64,000 nt of DNA from NCBI RefSeq assembly GCF_014647315.1, contig NZ_BMOY01000003.1, positions 53,369 to 117,368 on the forward strand, in the 5' to 3' direction. The position numbers and the translations under genes are program-made. Under the pieces are notes generated by a model. The model searched no databases and was not told the origin of the DNA. It saw only the letters and a program-made list of their open reading frames with translations. Source of the stretch: Paenalicyclobacillus cellulosilyticus. Its GTDB lineage: Bacteria > Bacillota > Bacilli > Alicyclobacillales > Alicyclobacillaceae. Positions 53,505 to 63,300 of this stretch are shown here, piece after piece; within the stretch, counting starts at the first letter, position 1; each line of letters opens with the position of its first letter.

Positions 53505-54959
53505 TTGACGTTGCGGTGGGATGGCTTTCGGCACCGCGCAGCGGCGGTCACCTCGTCGTGGCTGTTCCATCTGTTGTTTTCTGCCGTGGTGATGCTCGTC
53601 GTCTTCCTCCGGCCGCCGAGCGTGTTCTTCGGCGACACGGAGACCGCGCGCAACTACCTCAACACCATCGTCTCGTCGCTCTCGACCATCCTGGCGTTGT
53701 GCATCTCCATCATTCTCGTCGCCATCCAGCTCACCGCCAGCAACTACACCCACCGCGTGCTCGACTTTTTCGTCCGCTTGCCGTACAACGCATCGTTGTT
53801 CTCGTTCTACCTCGTCACCATCATGCACAGCTTCTTCCTGATGGCCAAGATCCGCGATCCGTACCCTGATCCGATGCCAAGCCCGCTGCGTCTGAAAATG
53901 AGCGCCGACCTGGTGTTGGTCGTCATCTGCTTCATCAGCCTGCTTATCTACATGTACGCCGTGGTCAAACTCCTCAAGCCGGAGCGGATCATCGAACTCA
54001 TTCTGCGCGAGTATGCGTCGGCGTTCGCGCGCGGTGAGTGGGAGAGCGCGCTGGCGAGCATCGACCAAATCTGCGACATCGGCAAGCGCGCCGCTGCGGC
54101 CAGCGACTCTGTGACCGGAGTGCGTTGCGTCGAAGCGATGTTGCAGTTGGCGAGCCGTCTGCCTTTGCCCGACCGCCGGTCCGATCCGTTGCTCCACGTC
54201 CACCAGCACCTGGTGAACCAGTGGGTGGAGATGGTCGGCGTGGCGGTCAAGGAGCGCGAGTCAGGCGTATTGTACGCGGTGTTGGGCGCGCTGTATGCGG
54301 AGGGTCACCAATGCATCGCGGCCGGCGCATGGCCTGCCGCGGAACTTGTCATCAAGGCGTACCGCCACTTGGTGTTCAGCCACCTGCTTGCGGAAGGCCA
54401 AGGCTTTTACGTGGAACGGGTGGCTGAACAGCTCTACCGCCTGGCTGCCCAAGCGGCGCAGGCGGGCGAGCGCGGCCAGTCGTTCTGCGTACGCACCTGG
54501 GAGGTCATCCTGTCCATCGGCGAGAACACCCTGCGCGCGTTGTCTGGATTCACGCCGTCGCTGCTCGACGGCTTCCTCATGGTGGCCGACGTCCCGCACT
54601 CACTCGCTCGTATGCAGGATGACTTGGTGCGAGAGGCGCTCTGCGGGTATTTCGAGCTGTGGAAGGCGTTCATGGCCACTGCGTCGATGCGGGATGCCGC
54701 CCGCTGGGCGGTGTGGTGGGCGGATGCTGTGGCCGAGGATGCGGTGCGCCGCACGGGTCAAGCGTACGCCGTCATGTTGGCCAGGCACCTGGGGCGCTCC
54801 GACCTGGCGGAGACGGTCTGCCACATCTGGGGGATGGATCCGTGCCTGCGGACAACCGGCCCGGCGCCGCTCGCACCGGACGACCGCATCCGCTTGTTCG
54901 ACGGCTGGCCGGCTGACGGGCCGCCTCCGCCGCGCCCGGCAGAGCGGCCGCACGCCTAA
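53505..54959 (+). CDS. DUF2254-like membrane protein
   Basis: 484 residues. Four membrane helices in the first ~175 residues (LFHLLFSAVVMLVVFL; LSTILALCISIILVAIQL; LFSFYLVTIMHSFFLMA; DLVLVVICFISLLIYMYAVVKLL), with TASNYTHRVLDFF after helix two as in DUF2254, followed by a ~300-residue helical cytosolic region rich in short Ala/Leu helices. No catalytic motif seen. TTG 53505 is chosen because GAGGAGGG lies six bases upstream; ATG 53499 has no spacing. It ends in a 3'-to-3' arrangement with rqcH. Confidence 0.68.
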   Translation: MTLRWDGFRHRAAAVTSSWLFHLLFSAVVMLVVFLRPPSVFFGDTETARNYLNTIVSSLSTILALCISIILVAIQLTASNYTHRVLDFFVRLPYNASLFSFYLVTIMHSFFLMAKIRDPYPDPMPSPLRLKMSADLVLVVICFISLLIYMYAVVKLLKPERIIELILREYASAFARGEWESALASIDQICDIGKRAAAASDSVTGVRCVEAMLQLASRLPLPDRRSDPLLHVHQHLVNQWVEMVGVAVKERESGVLYAVLGALYAEGHQCIAAGAWPAAELVIKAYRHLVFSHLLAEGQGFYVERVAEQLYRLAAQAAQAGERGQSFCVRTWEVILSIGENTLRALSGFTPSLLDGFLMVADVPHSLARMQDDLVREALCGYFELWKAFMATASMRDAARWAVWWADAVAEDAVRRTGQAYAVMLARHLGRSDLAETVCHIWGMDPCLRTTGPAPLAPDDRIRLFDGWPADGPPPPRPAERPHA

Positions 54960-54984
54960 AGCGTGCGGCTAAGGCGTGCGGCCG
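54945..54984. terminator. Hairpin spanning the stop codons of two convergent genes
   Basis: A perfect 12-bp stem (54945-54956 and 54973-54984) whose 16-base loop holds the stop codons of the DUF2254-like gene (plus) and rqcH (minus). An alternative inner 8-bp stem CCGCACGC/GCGTGCGG also forms. No T-tract on either side. It probably ends both transcripts, although intrinsic termination would be weak. Confidence 0.55.
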
Positions 54985-56825
54985 TCACGGCGCGTATCGA
55001 ACAAGGGTGCCAGCAATCGCCGGTCGGGCGTCACGTAGAGCGTCCGGTGGTGCTCGTACAACACATGGCCCGGCCGGGCACCATGGGGCTTCCACACGTG
55101 CTTGACGAGGGTGTAGTCGACCGGGACGTTCGCGGAATCACGCGCCTTGCTGAAATATGCGGCCAAAAGCGCGGCTTCCTCCAGTGTGCGCTGGGGCACC
55201 TCTTGGCGCCTGGTCTCGATGACCACGTGCGATCCCGGCTGATCCTTGACGTGAAGCCAGACGTCGTGGGGCTGGCTGGAGCGCAGGGTCAGGCGGTCGT
55301 TCTGGCGGTTGTTGCGTCCGACGCGGATCACGAAGCCATCCGAGCTGATGTACTGGTCCGGCTTGTCGGATTCCCGTTCGTTCCGCTGCACCCGTTGGCT
55401 GCGCCGCGTGCGCACAAACCCTTGGTCCTCCAACTCCTGGCGAATCTGGGCCACAATCGACGCGTCCGCGTCGCGCAGGTGGACCAACACCCCTTCCAGA
55501 TACGCGATGTCCGCCTCCACCTGTTGGAGTTGTTCGGTCAGGGCCGGGATGGCCCGCTTGTGCCGGCTCGCTTCCTTGAAATAACGCTGGGCGTTCTCAA
55601 TGGCGCCGAGCGCAGGGTCGAGCTCCACCAGCAAGGGCTGTCCTTCGTCGTAGTAGTTGGGCAATTCGACCGCGCGCATGCCCTTCTGGACCTGGGCGGC
55701 GAAGGCGGTCAACAGCTCGCCCTTGATCCGCCACGTTTCATGCTGCTGGCTGGCGGCCAGTTCCTCGCGCAGGCTGGCGGCTTTCCCGCGCAGTTTGTCG
55801 ATCCGCTCCTCCACCACGCGGATGAGTTCGGAAGCCGCCTGGGCGGACGCGGCCCGGGTCGTCACCTCCGTGTACAGTTGCTCCAGTGCCTCGGATAAAG
55901 AAGCGGTCGGCATGTGGGAAGCCGTGTGCCTCAGTTGGTGTGGTGCGGCGGCCACGGGCCGGCTGAGTTCGTCGAGCCCCAGGTGCGGCCCTTCCCGGCC
56001 GTCGAGCGCCGCTTGGCACACTTCGCGCAGGGCGGCGAGCAGGTTCTCCGGCGTCGGCACGCCGGCAAGGGCGGCCGGGGGCATGGGTGGAGCGGCGGGC
56101 GGCGTCTCCGCGGCGGTCGGCGTCTCCGCGGCGGCGGGCGCAAAGACGGGCGCATCCATCCGGCTGGCGCGGAAGATGACCTCCGCGGCGGTCACGGGCC
56201 CAAGCCCGAGGACCAAACTGCACATCGCCCGCGCTTGCGCTTTGGGCGCGAGGGAGGCCAAGTTGAGCCTCGCCAGATGGGATGCCGACACCTCGTTCCA
56301 CATCGTTTTTGCCTGCGCGGGCGGCGGTACATACGGCATACCCGGAAGCACGGGGCGGACACGGCTCATCTCCGGGGTGACGTGGACGATGCTGTCGATG
56401 ACCTGCACCGGTCGGCCGGACGTGTCGGCGCGGCAGAGGATGAGGTTGCTGTGCTTGCCCATGATTTCCAAAATCAGCACGGTGTGTTCCACATCTCCCA
56501 CGTCATCCAGGTGTTCCGCCCATACCTCGAGGACGCGGTCGAATCCTTGTTGCCGGACGGCGAGGATGCGCCCGCCCTCCAGGTGCTTGCGCAGCCGCAT
56601 ACAGAACATCGGCGGCTCTTCCGGATTGACGAGTCGGGTGCGGGCCAATGCGTGGGCGCGCGGGTATTGGCGATGGGCCGACAACAGAAGCCGCGCGGTG
56701 CCGTCGCGGGTGCGGACGGTGAGCACGACGTCGCGATCGGACGGTTGATGAATCCTGTCGATGCGGGCGCGCTGAAATCGCGCCTGCCACTCGCGGCAAA
56801 GCGCGGCGACGGCGAACGCGTCCAT
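54969..56825 (-). CDS. rqcH: Ribosome quality control factor RqcH (NFACT family, YloA/FbpA)
   Basis: 618 residues. NFACT-N domain from MDAFAVAALCREW, with GKHSNLIL; helix-hairpin-helix; central coiled coils (ALEQLYTEVTTRAASAQAASELIRVVEERIDKLRGK and SRHKRAIPALTEQLQQVEADIAYLEG); C-terminal NFACT-R (DUF814: SSDGFVIRVGRNNRQNDRLTLR, DVWLHVKDQPGSHVVI). RqcH binds stalled 50S subunits with peptidyl-tRNA and adds alanine tails. A Pro/Ala/Thr-rich insert (about residues 220-260) makes it longer than the usual ~570. ATG 56825 follows AGGGGGAG. B. subtilis also has it next to yloB, though here it is on the opposite strand. Confidence 0.92.
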   Translation of the reverse strand: MDAFAVAALCREWQARFQRARIDRIHQPSDRDVVLTVRTRDGTARLLLSAHRQYPRAHALARTRLVNPEEPPMFCMRLRKHLEGGRILAVRQQGFDRVLEVWAEHLDDVGDVEHTVLILEIMGKHSNLILCRADTSGRPVQVIDSIVHVTPEMSRVRPVLPGMPYVPPPAQAKTMWNEVSASHLARLNLASLAPKAQARAMCSLVLGLGPVTAAEVIFRASRMDAPVFAPAAAETPTAAETPPAAPPMPPAALAGVPTPENLLAALREVCQAALDGREGPHLGLDELSRPVAAAPHQLRHTASHMPTASLSEALEQLYTEVTTRAASAQAASELIRVVEERIDKLRGKAASLREELAASQQHETWRIKGELLTAFAAQVQKGMRAVELPNYYDEGQPLLVELDPALGAIENAQRYFKEASRHKRAIPALTEQLQQVEADIAYLEGVLVHLRDADASIVAQIRQELEDQGFVRTRRSQRVQRNERESDKPDQYISSDGFVIRVGRNNRQNDRLTLRSSQPHDVWLHVKDQPGSHVVIETRRQEVPQRTLEEAALLAAYFSKARDSANVPVDYTLVKHVWKPHGARPGHVLYEHHRTLYVTPDRRLLAPLFDTRRDGRTP

Positions 56826-57010
56826 GGTTTCTCCCCCTCTCGCGCGGACGGCACGCGCCTTGGCGCTGACGAACTGAGTATACGGGCGGCGCGCGCGCGG
56901 ATCAACGCACCATCCCCGTCGCATCATCTGTCCAAACAAGGCATAGACATTACGGACAAGAACGGAGGCCCGGCCGCACGTCCGGCCTCTGTAGCGGGGG
57001 AGTGGCTCCA

Positions 57011-59740
57011 GTGGAGAAAAACTGGCATTCGCTGGCTGCCCAAGACTGTCTCGCGTTGCTTTCGACCACGCCGGAAGGCCTGACCCCGGAGGAGGCGGAG
57101 GCGCGCCGCAGACGGTACGGCAGCAATCAATTGATGGAGGGCGAGAAGCTGTCGCTGCTCACTGTCTTCTTCAATCAGTTCCGGGACTTTATGATCCTGG
57201 TGCTCATCGCGGCGACCCTCATCTCCGGGCTGCTCCAGGAGTACACCGATGCGGTGACCATCCTCGCCATCATCCTGCTCAACGGCATCCTCGGTTTTCT
57301 GCAGGAGGTGCGGGCGGAGCGGTCGCTGGCCGCTTTGAAGGAGCTCACCGCACCGACGGCGAAGGTGCGGCGGGCCGGGCGGGTGGAAGTGGTCCCGGCG
57401 CGCGACCTGGTGCCGGGGGACATCGTCATCCTGGAAGGCGGAGACCGCATCCCTGCGGACGGCCGGCTCCTGGTGACGCACGGGTTCGACGTGGAGGAGT
57501 CGGCGCTGACCGGCGAGTCGTTGCCGGTGCACAAACAGGCGAATCTCTACGTCGATCCCGTCGCCAGTCTCGGCGACCGCCGCAACATGGTGTACATGGG
57601 GACAATGGCGACGCGCGGCAAGGCGGAGATGGTCGTCACCGAGACCGGGATGAACACCGAAATGGGCAAGATTGCCGGGTTGATGCAGCAGTCGGAGGAG
57701 ATGCTCACGCCGCTGCAGCGCCGGCTCGACCAGCTCGGCAGGGTGCTTGTCTGGGTGGCGCTCGCCATCACGGTACTGGTGGTCATCACCGGGGTTCTGC
57801 ACGGCCAGGACGTGTACCAGATGTTTCTGGCCGGCGTGAGCCTGGCGGTGGCGGCCATCCCGGAAGGGCTGCCCGCCATCGTGACCATCGCCCTCGCCCT
57901 CGGTGTGCAGCGCATGATCAAGCGCAACGCGATTGTCCGCAAGCTGCCTTCGGTGGAGACCCTGGGTTGCGCGACGGTCATCTGTTCGGACAAGACGGGC
58001 ACCTTGACGCAAAACCGGATGACGGTGCAGCGCGTGTGGGCGGACGGCCAGTGGTACCGGGTATCCGGATCCGGATACAACCCGGTGGGGGAATTCGTCA
58101 TCGACGACCACCCGATTCAACCGCTGCGGCGGCCGGTCCTGCGGCGGCTCGTCGAGATTGCGCAGGTGTGCAACAACGCGCAGCTGGTGGAGACATCCGG
58201 CGCGGACGGGGGGCCTGCCTGGGAGGTGCAGGGTGACCCGACCGAAGGCGCGCTCTTGGTCATGGCGCGCAAAGCCGGATGGCAGGAAGGGGACGGGCCG
58301 TACCGGCGGATCGACGAGATCCCGTTTGATTCGGAGCGCAAGCTGATGTCGGTGTTGGTGCAGGCGGGCGACGAAGTGTACCTGTTCACGAAAGGGGCGC
58401 CCGACGTGTTGTTGGCCCGTTCGAAGTTCATCTTGACGGACGGGCGGGAGGAGCCGATGTCGAACCACCTGCGCCGCCAGGTGGCGGCGGCCAACCAACA
58501 AATGGCTGCAGCCGCGCTGCGCAACCTCGGTTTCGCGTACCGCCGGTTCAAGAGCGTCGAAGCGGCGAAAGCGCACCGGAATCCAGAGGATGACCTGGTG
58601 TTCGTCGGGCTGGCGGGGATGATGGACCCGCCGCGGGAAGAGGTGTACGACGCCATTGCCCGCTGCCATCAAGCAGGCATCCGCACGGTGATGATCACCG
58701 GCGACCATCAGGAGACGGCGACCGCCATCGCCAGGCAACTGCACATCCTCCCTGAAGACGGGCTGGTGGTCAGCGGGCAGGAGCTCGACGACATGCGCGA
58801 CGAGGAGCTTGAGGAACGGATTGACCGTGTGTACGTGTTTGCGCGGGTGTCGCCGGAGCACAAGCTGCGCATCGTCAAGGCGCTGCAGGCCCGGGGCGAG
58901 GTGGTGGCGATGACAGGTGACGGAGTGAACGACGCCCCGGCCATCAAGCAAGCGGACATCGGGATCGCGATGGGCAAAAGCGGCACCGATGTGGCGAAGG
59001 AGGCCTCCGCGCTCATCCTGGCCGACGACAACTTTGCCACCATCGTCGCGGCCGTCGAGGAGGGACGCGGCATCTACGACAACATTAAGAAGTTCATCCG
59101 CTACCTGCTCGCAAGCAACGTCGGCGAAATCCTCACGATGTTCGCGGCGATGCTCGCCGGGTTGCCGCTGCCGTTGTTGCCGATTCAAATCCTGTGGGTC
59201 AACCTGGTCACGGACGGATTGCCTGCCATCGCCCTCGGGGTCGATCCGGCGGAAGCCGACATCATGAACCGACCTCCGCGCAGGGTGGACGAAGGCATCT
59301 TCGCGCAAGGGCTCGGCGTCAAGATCCTCAGCCGCGGCGTGCTCATCGGGCTCGTCACCCTCGGGGTGTTCATCTGGTCGCTGCGCGTCCAATCCGGCAG
59401 CCTTGCGCGCGCCCAGACGTTGGCGTACATCACCTTGACCCTGGCCCAGTTCATCCTGGTGTTCGACTGCCGCAGCGTCCACGGCGGGATCTTCAAACGC
59501 AACCTGTTTGAAAACCGTTGGCTCATCTTGGCGGTCGCCTCCTCGCTCGCGCTGTTCTTGCTCACCATCTACGTGCCGCCCATCGCCAAGGTGTTCGGCA
59601 CGGTGCGACCCACAAGCGTCGAATGGCTGGTGGCGCTCGGCGCGGCAGCCCTGCCGACCTTCACGCTCTCTGCCCGCCGCGCCGGCCGCAAGGCCCTGCG
59701 CCCGAAGCTCGGCGCGCGTGCACTCACTTGGTCGCGCTGA
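57011..59740 (+). CDS. yloB: P-type Ca2+-transporting ATPase YloB
   Basis: 909 residues, P2A ATPase. N-terminal cation-ATPase domain, ten membrane helices, TGES (ESALTGES), PEGLP in helix 4, [15 protein letters not shown] with the phosphorylated Asp327, KGAPDVLL in the N-domain, MITGDH and [22 protein letters not shown]. Closely parallel to B. subtilis YloB, a Ca2+ pump that loads calcium during sporulation and supports spore germination and resistance. GTG 57011 has GGGGGAG eight bases upstream; GTG 57002 is an alternative. Confidence 0.93.
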   Translation: MEKNWHSLAAQDCLALLSTTPEGLTPEEAEARRRRYGSNQLMEGEKLSLLTVFFNQFRDFMILVLIAATLISGLLQEYTDAVTILAIILLNGILGFLQEVRAERSLAALKELTAPTAKVRRAGRVEVVPARDLVPGDIVILEGGDRIPADGRLLVTHGFDVEESALTGESLPVHKQANLYVDPVASLGDRRNMVYMGTMATRGKAEMVVTETGMNTEMGKIAGLMQQSEEMLTPLQRRLDQLGRVLVWVALAITVLVVITGVLHGQDVYQMFLAGVSLAVAAIPEGLPAIVTIALALGVQRMIKRNAIVRKLPSVETLGCATVICSDKTGTLTQNRMTVQRVWADGQWYRVSGSGYNPVGEFVIDDHPIQPLRRPVLRRLVEIAQVCNNAQLVETSGADGGPAWEVQGDPTEGALLVMARKAGWQEGDGPYRRIDEIPFDSERKLMSVLVQAGDEVYLFTKGAPDVLLARSKFILTDGREEPMSNHLRRQVAAANQQMAAAALRNLGFAYRRFKSVEAAKAHRNPEDDLVFVGLAGMMDPPREEVYDAIARCHQAGIRTVMITGDHQETATAIARQLHILPEDGLVVSGQELDDMRDEELEERIDRVYVFARVSPEHKLRIVKALQARGEVVAMTGDGVNDAPAIKQADIGIAMGKSGTDVAKEASALILADDNFATIVAAVEEGRGIYDNIKKFIRYLLASNVGEILTMFAAMLAGLPLPLLPIQILWVNLVTDGLPAIALGVDPAEADIMNRPPRRVDEGIFAQGLGVKILSRGVLIGLVTLGVFIWSLRVQSGSLARAQTLAYITLTLAQFILVFDCRSVHGGIFKRNLFENRWLILAVASSLALFLLTIYVPPIAKVFGTVRPTSVEWLVALGAAALPTFTLSARRAGRKALRPKLGARALTWSR

Positions 59741-59760
59741 GCACTCCCTGTCCTTTCACC

Positions 59761-59788
59761 GCGGACGCGGGCGGATGCCTGCGTCCGC
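59761..59788 (+). terminator. Hairpin after yloB
   Basis: Arms GCGGACGCGGGC and GCCTGCGTCCGC pair over 12 bases with one G-U, loop GGAT, about 20 bases after the yloB stop. No immediate T-tract, so it is at best a weak terminator. Confidence 0.4.
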
Positions 59789-59829
59789 AAGCGAAAACAA
59801 GCCCGTTTTGAACGTGCGGAGAAGATAAC

Positions 59830-59858
59830 TTGTCTCAACCGGTTGTCTGGAGTAGAAT
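59830..59858 (+). promoter_or_regulatory. Sigma-A promoter for the yicC-remA-gmk-rpoZ operon
   Basis: TTGTCT (59830-59835), exactly 17 bases, TAGAAT (59853-59858), 26 bases before the yicC ATG. Good match and spacing. Confidence 0.68.
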
Positions 59859-59883
59859 AGTGTCACGTTCAAGGGGGCATTCG

Positions 59884-60762
59884 ATGGCTTGCTGCAGCAT
59901 GACCGGGTATGGACAAGCCGTGGCGGAAGGCGCCGGGATGCGGGTGAGCGCCGAGGTCCGCACGGTGAATCACCGTTTTCTCGAGGTCGCCGTCCGCCTG
60001 CCGAGGGAGTGGATTTCCTTAGAAGAGGATGTCCGCAAGCTGGTACAGGCGAGGATGGCGCGCGGTCGCGTGGATGTGTACATCGCTGTGGAGCCGGCGG
60101 ACGCCGAAGGGCGCGCCCGGGTGGATTGGGACTTGCTCGCTTCGCTCTGCCGGTTGGAAGCAAAGGCCGTTTCGCGTTTGGCTTCGAGCGGGATGGCGCC
60201 GGAAGGCGTGCGGGCATGGCTGCAATACCCCGGCGTCTTGCAGGTCGCGGCGCGGACGGTGCCGCCGGACGAAGTGCGCGGCGCCCTGTTGCACGCGGTC
60301 GCCGCTGCGGCCGACAAGGCGGTGCAGGCGCGGGCCCGCGAAGGGGAGCGTCTGTGCGCGGACCTGCGCGCGAAAGCGGCTGCCCTCGCCGAGACGGTCC
60401 AAGCGCTGCGTGCCGCCGCGGACGGCGTCCCCGAGCGGCTGCGTCAACGTTTGCGCGAGCGCTTGGCTGCGGCCGGTTTGGACGTCGACGAGGCGAGGTT
60501 GTGGCAGGAGGTCGTGCTGTACGCCGACCGGGGAGCCATCGACGAAGAGGTCGTCCGCCTGCAGAGCCATTTGGCCGAGTTGGCGGCGGCGCTGGCTGGT
60601 GACGGGCCGGTCGGGCGCCGCCTGGATTTCATCGTGCAGGAGATGCAACGGGAACTCAACACCATCGGCGCCAAGTCGACAGACGCAGCCATCAGCCGGT
60701 TGGTGGTCGACGGAAAGGTCATCGTCGAGCAGATGCGGGAGCAGGCGCAGAACCTCGAGTGA
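59884..60762 (+). CDS. yicC: YicC/YloC family endoribonuclease
   Basis: 292 residues. MTGYGQA at the N-terminus, [13 protein letters not shown], coiled central part, and the C-terminal DUF1732 segment [27 protein letters not shown] with conserved acidic/His-like metal residues. YicC-type proteins are endoribonucleases acting on RNA hairpins. ATG 59884 has AAGGGGG six bases upstream. It leads the remA-gmk-rpoZ-coaBC-priA string as B. subtilis yloC does. Confidence 0.9.
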   Translation: MACCSMTGYGQAVAEGAGMRVSAEVRTVNHRFLEVAVRLPREWISLEEDVRKLVQARMARGRVDVYIAVEPADAEGRARVDWDLLASLCRLEAKAVSRLASSGMAPEGVRAWLQYPGVLQVAARTVPPDEVRGALLHAVAAAADKAVQARAREGERLCADLRAKAAALAETVQALRAAADGVPERLRQRLRERLAAAGLDVDEARLWQEVVLYADRGAIDEEVVRLQSHLAELAAALAGDGPVGRRLDFIVQEMQRELNTIGAKSTDAAISRLVVDGKVIVEQMREQAQNLE

Positions 60763-60839
60763 ACAGCCCGCTTTTCGGTCGGCTCGCTGCGCAACGGCTG
60801 TGCGCCAATCCGCCAGCCACGTGTGGGGGGAAGCAGGAA

Positions 60840-61109
60840 ATGTCCATCAAGCTCATCAACATCGGGTTCGGGAACATCGTGTCCGCGAACCGCATCATTT
60901 CCATCGTGAGTCCCGAGTCAGCGCCCATCAAACGGATCATCCAAGAGTCGCGCGAGCGCGGGATGTGCATTGACGCCACCTACGGCCGGCGGACCCGGGC
61001 GGTCATCATCATGGACAGCGATCACGTCATCCTCTCGGCGGTCCAGCCTGAGACGGTGGCGCATCGCTTGACCGCCAAAGACCAAGCGTTGGTCGACGAC
61101 GAGGAATGA
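60840..61109 (+). CDS. remA: DNA-binding regulator RemA
   Basis: 89 residues, with [29 protein letters not shown] and [24 protein letters not shown] almost invariant in the family. RemA oligomerises into rings and wraps DNA; in B. subtilis it activates biofilm-matrix and osmoprotection genes. ATG 60840 gives the family length; the frame extends back to 60759 without support. Confidence 0.94.
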   Translation: MSIKLINIGFGNIVSANRIISIVSPESAPIKRIIQESRERGMCIDATYGRRTRAVIIMDSDHVILSAVQPETVAHRLTAKDQALVDDEE

Positions 61110-61116
61110 CGCCCGC

Positions 61117-61719
61117 ATGGCGACCCGGCCTGGTATCCTGTTCGTGTTGAGCGGTCCGTCCGGCGCAGGCAAGGGCACGGTGTGCAAGGCGTTGATGGAG
61201 CGCGGACTGGGGCTCAACCTGTCGATCTCGGTGACGACCCGCCCGCCCCGTCCGGGAGAGAAGGAAGGCGTCAACTACTTCTTCCGGAGCAAAGAGGCGT
61301 TTGAAGAGATGATCCGCTCGTCTAAACTGTTGGAGTGGGCGAAGGTCTTCGATAACTATTACGGGACGCCGCGGGATTTCGTGGAAGAGAAGCTCGCTGC
61401 GGGCGAGGACGTGTTGCTCGAGATCGACATCCAGGGGGCGATGCAGGTCAAGCAGAGGTTCCCGGACGGGGTGTTCATCTTCCTCATCCCGCCGAGCGCC
61501 ACGGAGCTTCAAGCCCGCATCCTGGGCCGCGGGACGGAGACGGAAGCGTCGTACCGGGCCCGGTTTGGCGCCGCCCGCCAAGAGCTGGCGATGATGCGCG
61601 AATACGATTATGTGGTGGTCAACGACGTCGTCGAGCGGGCGTGCGACCGCATCGCCGCCATCGTGGCGGCGGAGCACTGCAGCGTGTCGCGCAACATGCA
61701 CCTGCTCGACGAGTGGTGA
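61117..61719 (+). CDS. gmk: Guanylate kinase
   Basis: 200 residues. P-loop [10 protein letters not shown] (12-21), [19 protein letters not shown] (GMP-binding), [13 protein letters not shown] and [13 protein letters not shown]. Phosphorylates GMP/dGMP. It starts seven bases after the remA stop. Confidence 0.96.
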   Translation: MATRPGILFVLSGPSGAGKGTVCKALMERGLGLNLSISVTTRPPRPGEKEGVNYFFRSKEAFEEMIRSSKLLEWAKVFDNYYGTPRDFVEEKLAAGEDVLLEIDIQGAMQVKQRFPDGVFIFLIPPSATELQARILGRGTETEASYRARFGAARQELAMMREYDYVVVNDVVERACDRIAAIVAAEHCSVSRNMHLLDEW

Positions 61720-61750
61720 GGCCGACCGGATGCGAGGGAGGAAGGCGACG

Positions 61751-61957
61751 ATGCTGGAGCCGTCCATCGACAGCCTGATGGAAAAAGTGGACAGCAAGTA
61801 CACGTTGGTGGTGCTGGCGGCCAAGCGCGCCCGCCAATTGCAAGAGCGGACAGCCCATCAGCCCGGTTCATCGACGACGCGCAACGTGAGCCGGGCGCTG
61901 TGGGAGATAGAAGAAGGCAAGATCAAATACGTCCGCACGCGTGAAGGCATCAAGTGA
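61751..61957 (+). CDS. rpoZ: RNA polymerase omega subunit
   Basis: 68 residues, [26 protein letters not shown] being the signature. Omega binds the beta' C-terminus and helps RNA polymerase assembly. ATG 61751 with GGGAGGAAGG upstream. Same order gmk-rpoZ-coaBC as in other Bacilli. Confidence 0.95.
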   Translation: MLEPSIDSLMEKVDSKYTLVVLAAKRARQLQERTAHQPGSSTTRNVSRALWEIEEGKIKYVRTREGIK

Positions 61958-61974
61958 CACGCACGGCAGGCCGG

Positions 61975-62010
61975 AGCAGGACAACCGCGGGTTGTTCTGC
62001 TTTCGCCTTT
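61975..62010 (+). terminator. Stem-loop between rpoZ and coaBC
   Basis: Arms agcaggacaacc (61975-61986) and ggttgttctgct (61990-62001), 12 bp with one G-U pair, a 3-base loop, then TTCGCCTTTCT. It could be a leaky terminator that lowers coaBC expression relative to rpoZ. Confidence 0.5.
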
Positions 62011-62086
62011 CTATTGCAGGCGCATGGGATGTACGGCGAGGAAGCGGCCCGCCGACGGGCGGGCCGGCGGCAGGGGAGGAATCAAC

Positions 62087-63286
62087 ATGCAAGGGTTCGT
62101 CGTGCTCGCGGTGACGGGCGGCATCGCGGCGTACAAGTCGGCGGCGTTGTGCAGCCTGCTCACGCAGCGCGGCTATGAGGTCCAGGTGTTGATGACGCAG
62201 CACGCCACACGGTTTGTCCAGCCGTTGACGTTCCAAGCCCTGTCCAAGCACCCTGTCGTCGTCGACACGTTCGCCGAACCGAACCCCGGGGAGATTGCCC
62301 ACATCGCGATTGCGGACCGTGCGGACGTGTTCGTCATCGCACCCGCGACGGCCAACGTCATCGGCAAACTGGCGCACGGGATCGCGGATGACATGGTGAC
62401 GACCACCGCGCTCGCGGTGACGGCGCCGGTGGTCGTCGCCCCGGCGATGAACGTCCATATGTTGGCGCACCCGGCGGTGCAGGAGAACCTGCGCATTCTC
62501 CGCCAGCGCGGGGTGATCCTCGTCGATCCCGGCAGCGGCCCGTTGGCGTGCGGCTACACCGGCCGCGGCCGGCTGGCCGAACCGGAGGACATCGCCGACG
62601 TCGTCGGAGCGGTCCTGGCACGCCGTCACGACTTCGCGGGGTGCCGCGTGCTCGTGACCGCCGGGCCGACCGTGGAGGACATCGACCCGGTCCGGTTTTT
62701 GAGCAACGGATCGAGCGGCAAGATGGGATACGCCATCGCCCAAGCGGCGGCCGGCCGCGGCGCCGAGGTGGTGCTCGTCTCCGGACCGGTCGCCCTCGAG
62801 CCGCCGGCCGGCGTCGAGGTGGTGCGCGTCCGGTCCACGGAGGAGATGTTGCGGGCGGTGGAGGCGGCGTTCCCCCAGGCCGACATCTTCATCAGCGCCG
62901 CTGCGCCGGCGGACTTCCGCCCGGCGGTTCGGCTCGATCGCAAATGGAAAAAACAGGACGGCGTCCCCGAGTTGCGCTTGGAACCGACGCCGGACATCCT
63001 GGCGGCGATGGGGGACAAGCGGCGGCCGGATCAGGTGTTGGTCGGATTCGCAGCCGAAACGGGTGATCCCGTGGCATCCGCGCGGGAAAAGCTCCGCCGC
63101 AAACACCTGGACCTGGTCGTGGCGAACGACATCACCGCCGAGGGGGCCGGGTTCGGCGCCGACACCAACGTCGTCACCCTGGTCGATGCGGAGGGCGAAA
63201 CGCCGCTGCCGTGCATGGACAAGCGGGACGTGGCGGACCGCATTCTCGACAAGGTGGCGGAGTTGCGCCGGACCAAGCTGTCGTGA
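62087..63286 (+). CDS. coaBC: Bifunctional phosphopantothenoylcysteine decarboxylase / phosphopantothenate-cysteine ligase
   Basis: 399 residues. CoaC half: VTGGIAAYKSAAL (FMN loop), HIAIADRADVFVIAPATANVIGK, APAMNVHM and LACGYTGRGRL with the active-site Cys. CoaB half: VTAGPTVEDIDPVRFLSNGSSGKMG, DIFISAAAPADFRP, and FAAETGD. Makes 4'-phosphopantetheine for coenzyme A. ATG 62087 has GGGGAGGA six bases upstream. Confidence 0.95.
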   Translation: MQGFVVLAVTGGIAAYKSAALCSLLTQRGYEVQVLMTQHATRFVQPLTFQALSKHPVVVDTFAEPNPGEIAHIAIADRADVFVIAPATANVIGKLAHGIADDMVTTTALAVTAPVVVAPAMNVHMLAHPAVQENLRILRQRGVILVDPGSGPLACGYTGRGRLAEPEDIADVVGAVLARRHDFAGCRVLVTAGPTVEDIDPVRFLSNGSSGKMGYAIAQAAAGRGAEVVLVSGPVALEPPAGVEVVRVRSTEEMLRAVEAAFPQADIFISAAAPADFRPAVRLDRKWKKQDGVPELRLEPTPDILAAMGDKRRPDQVLVGFAAETGDPVASAREKLRRKHLDLVVANDITAEGAGFGADTNVVTLVDAEGETPLPCMDKRDVADRILDKVAELRRTKLS

Positions 63287-63300
63287 CGGAGGCCATGGCG

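Noticed and set aside
56924..59482. An 852-codon minus-strand frame opposite yloB
   Set aside because: Shadow of the P-type ATPase gene, same composition bias.
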